Made by a program: the position numbers and the translations under genes
In this document: positions 4,265 through 5,491 of the stretch, in pieces
Layout: the number at the start of each line of letters is the position of its first letter
Position numbering within the stretch: the stretch's first letter is position 1
NCBI GenBank assembly: GCA_045596925.1
Contig: JAZODH010000080.1
Span: forward strand, 1 to 5,491
DNA: 5,491 nucleotides
Reading direction: 5' to 3'
From: SIG710 sp045596925
Lineage (GTDB): Bacteria > Bacillota > Clostridia > Oscillospirales > CAG-272
Notes under the pieces: model-generated
Databases searched by the model: none
The model's input: only the letters and a program-made list of their open reading frames with translations
Told to the model about the DNA's origin: nothing

Positions 4265-5491
4265 ATGAAAAGAATTCTCGTCGTAGACGGAAACAGTATA
4301 ATTAACCGCGCATACTACGGTATGCGCCCCCTGACCACGAAAAGCGGAAAAAGCACTCACGCTGTCCTGGGAATGATAAATATAATTTCAAGGCAAATGA
4401 ACGCGCTCTCGCCAGACTACGCAGCGGTTGCATTCGACCTCAAAGCACCGACCTTCCGCCACCTCGAATATACCGAGTACAAAGCAGGCAGGCATGCAAC
4501 GCCGGAGGACCTGCTCTCGCAGTTCCCTGATGCCAAGGAATGCCTTGAGCTCATGGGAATTCACGTCCTAGAGCTTCCCGGCTACGAAGCAGACGATATT
4601 CAGGGTACGGTTGCAAAATGGGCGCACGGAAAAGAAGACACCGTGAGCTATATACTCTCAGGCGACCGCGACCTCTTACAGCTTATCGACGATAAGGTGA
4701 CGGTGCTGCTGGCAACGAACAGTGATACAAGGGTTATGCACCGTGAGGAATTTATAGAGGAATACGAAATAGCGCCTGAGCAATTCGTAGATATGAAGGC
4801 TCTTATGGGCGACTCCTCGGATAATATTCCCGGAGTTGCGGGCGTAGGAAAAAAGACCGCCGCAAATCTAATCAAGGAGTTCGGAAGTCTTGAGGGGATT
4901 TATGAAAACATAGATGACAAACGCATATCCAAGGGCGTCAGAGAAAAACTTATACGCGATAAGGACAATGCATTTCTGTCTCGCCGTCTTGCAAAAATTA
5001 TAACAGACGCACCCATAGAAAAATCTCTCTCGGACCTTGAATACAAGGGTGCTGACAGAGTGGGACTCTATAAAAAATTCAGCGAGCTTGAGCTTAACTC
5101 TCTGATTACAAAAATGGGACTCGGAAAGGATGCTGAAGTATTAAAAGAAGCCACAGCACCCGAAGCAATCAGTATCGACGTGCCCTCTGCAAACTACGAA
5201 GCTATTTCGGCACCGGAGCTAGAGAAAACAGTCAAAAATCGCATTTGTGCGCAGATTTTGGACGGTAAAGTTTACATTTATGCAGAAAATCGCGTATTTT
5301 ACTATGATAGCAATCTTTCTGAACTCAAAAACATTTTCGAAAACAAAGAGATAATTTGCCACGACGGAAAGCTTCTTTTCCACGAGCTTTCAAAGGCAGG
5401 GTTAAATGCAAATTCAAATAAATATCTCGACCTTGCGCTTTATGCGTATGCACTAAATCCCGGAAGCGGAGCAAGCACTCCCGAAAATCTC
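4265..5491 (+). CDS. polA: DNA polymerase I, N-terminal part (5'-nuclease and exonuclease-like domain), cut by window edge
   Basis: PolA removes RNA primers and fills gaps on the lagging strand and in excision repair. The 409 codons present cover the 5'-3' (flap) nuclease domain, about 1-290, and most of the 3'-5' exonuclease-like domain; the polymerase domain lies beyond the edge. Metal-binding acids of the 5' nuclease are all visible: Asp8 in VVDGNS, Asp58 in VAFD, Glu108/Asp110/Asp111 in GYEADD, Asp134/Asp136 in SGDRDLLQL, and Asp183/Asp186 in MGDSSDNIPG. A helix-hairpin-helix follows (GVAGVGKKTA, 190-199). In the next domain the DxE motif expected around 325-335 is absent (RICAQILDGKVYIY), while HDGKLLFHEL (366-375) and DLALYAYALNP (389-399) still align with later motifs, so proofreading is probably lost, as in many Firmicutes PolA proteins. 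The start ATG at 4265 gives the canonical MKRILVVDGNS; its ribosome binding site (GGGCGG, 4252-4257) is weak. A TTG at 4250 in the same frame is less likely. Confidence 0.97.
   Translation, partial: MKRILVVDGNSIINRAYYGMRPLTTKSGKSTHAVLGMINIISRQMNALSPDYAAVAFDLKAPTFRHLEYTEYKAGRHATPEDLLSQFPDAKECLELMGIHVLELPGYEADDIQGTVAKWAHGKEDTVSYILSGDRDLLQLIDDKVTVLLATNSDTRVMHREEFIEEYEIAPEQFVDMKALMGDSSDNIPGVAGVGKKTAANLIKEFGSLEGIYENIDDKRISKGVREKLIRDKDNAFLSRRLAKIITDAPIEKSLSDLEYKGADRVGLYKKFSELELNSLITKMGLGKDAEVLKEATAPEAISIDVPSANYEAISAPELEKTVKNRICAQILDGKVYIYAENRVFYYDSNLSELKNIFENKEIICHDGKLLFHELSKAGLNANSNKYLDLALYAYALNPGSGASTPENL

Noticed and set aside
1..5491. Search for CRISPR arrays, tRNA or rRNA genes, insertion sequences, phage or defence genes.
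   Set aside because: No regularly spaced repeats, transposase, inverted terminal repeats, tRNA-like cloverleaf or defence-type domains were seen. The window is core housekeeping chromosome.

Overview
The window looks like chromosomal DNA of a Gram-positive, low-to-moderate GC bacterium of the class Clostridia, possibly an Oscillospiraceae-like gut lineage. I infer this from the sequence of S10, L3 and L4, the strong AGGAGG-type ribosome binding sites, the AT-rich sigma-A-type promoter and a PolA whose proofreading motif looks degenerate. The genus cannot be named from the sequence alone.

Left part (1-2949, minus strand): this is the start of the S10 ribosomal protein operon. In transcription order it holds a ~250-nt untranslated leader, rpsJ (S10), a 136-nt intercistronic gap, rplC (L3), rplD (L4), rplW (L23) and rplB (L2). 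rplB runs off the left edge after 221 codons. A promoter with a perfect TATAAT box (2956-2961) lies ahead of it, in AT-rich DNA. Apart from the rpsJ-rplC gap the genes are tightly packed: spacers of 18 nt, and a 4-nt ATGA overlap between rplD and rplW.

Middle (2950-3240): a divergent, AT-rich intergenic region with the S10 promoter on one side and a poorly defined plus-strand promoter on the other.

Right part (3241-5491, plus strand): a 335-aa multi-pass membrane protein of unknown function, followed 16 nt later by polA (DNA polymerase I). polA is cut by the right edge after 409 codons, so it holds the 5'-nuclease domain and most of the 3'-5' exonuclease-like domain but no polymerase domain.

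The most interesting signal is in the non-coding parts of the S10 operon. The rpsJ leader and the rpsJ-rplC gap can both fold extensively, and several helices contain G.U pairs that form only in the minus-strand (sense) RNA. Both regions carry the same two-hairpin element: a CGGGA/UYCCG stem, one U, a GGA...UCC hairpin, then GA. One copy is in the leader (2882-2931) and one is just before rplC (2334-2368). A repeated element at two control points of one ribosomal protein operon suggests a shared ligand, perhaps a ribosomal protein made by the operon. That is inference, and it may match an already catalogued ribosomal leader family that I cannot look up here.
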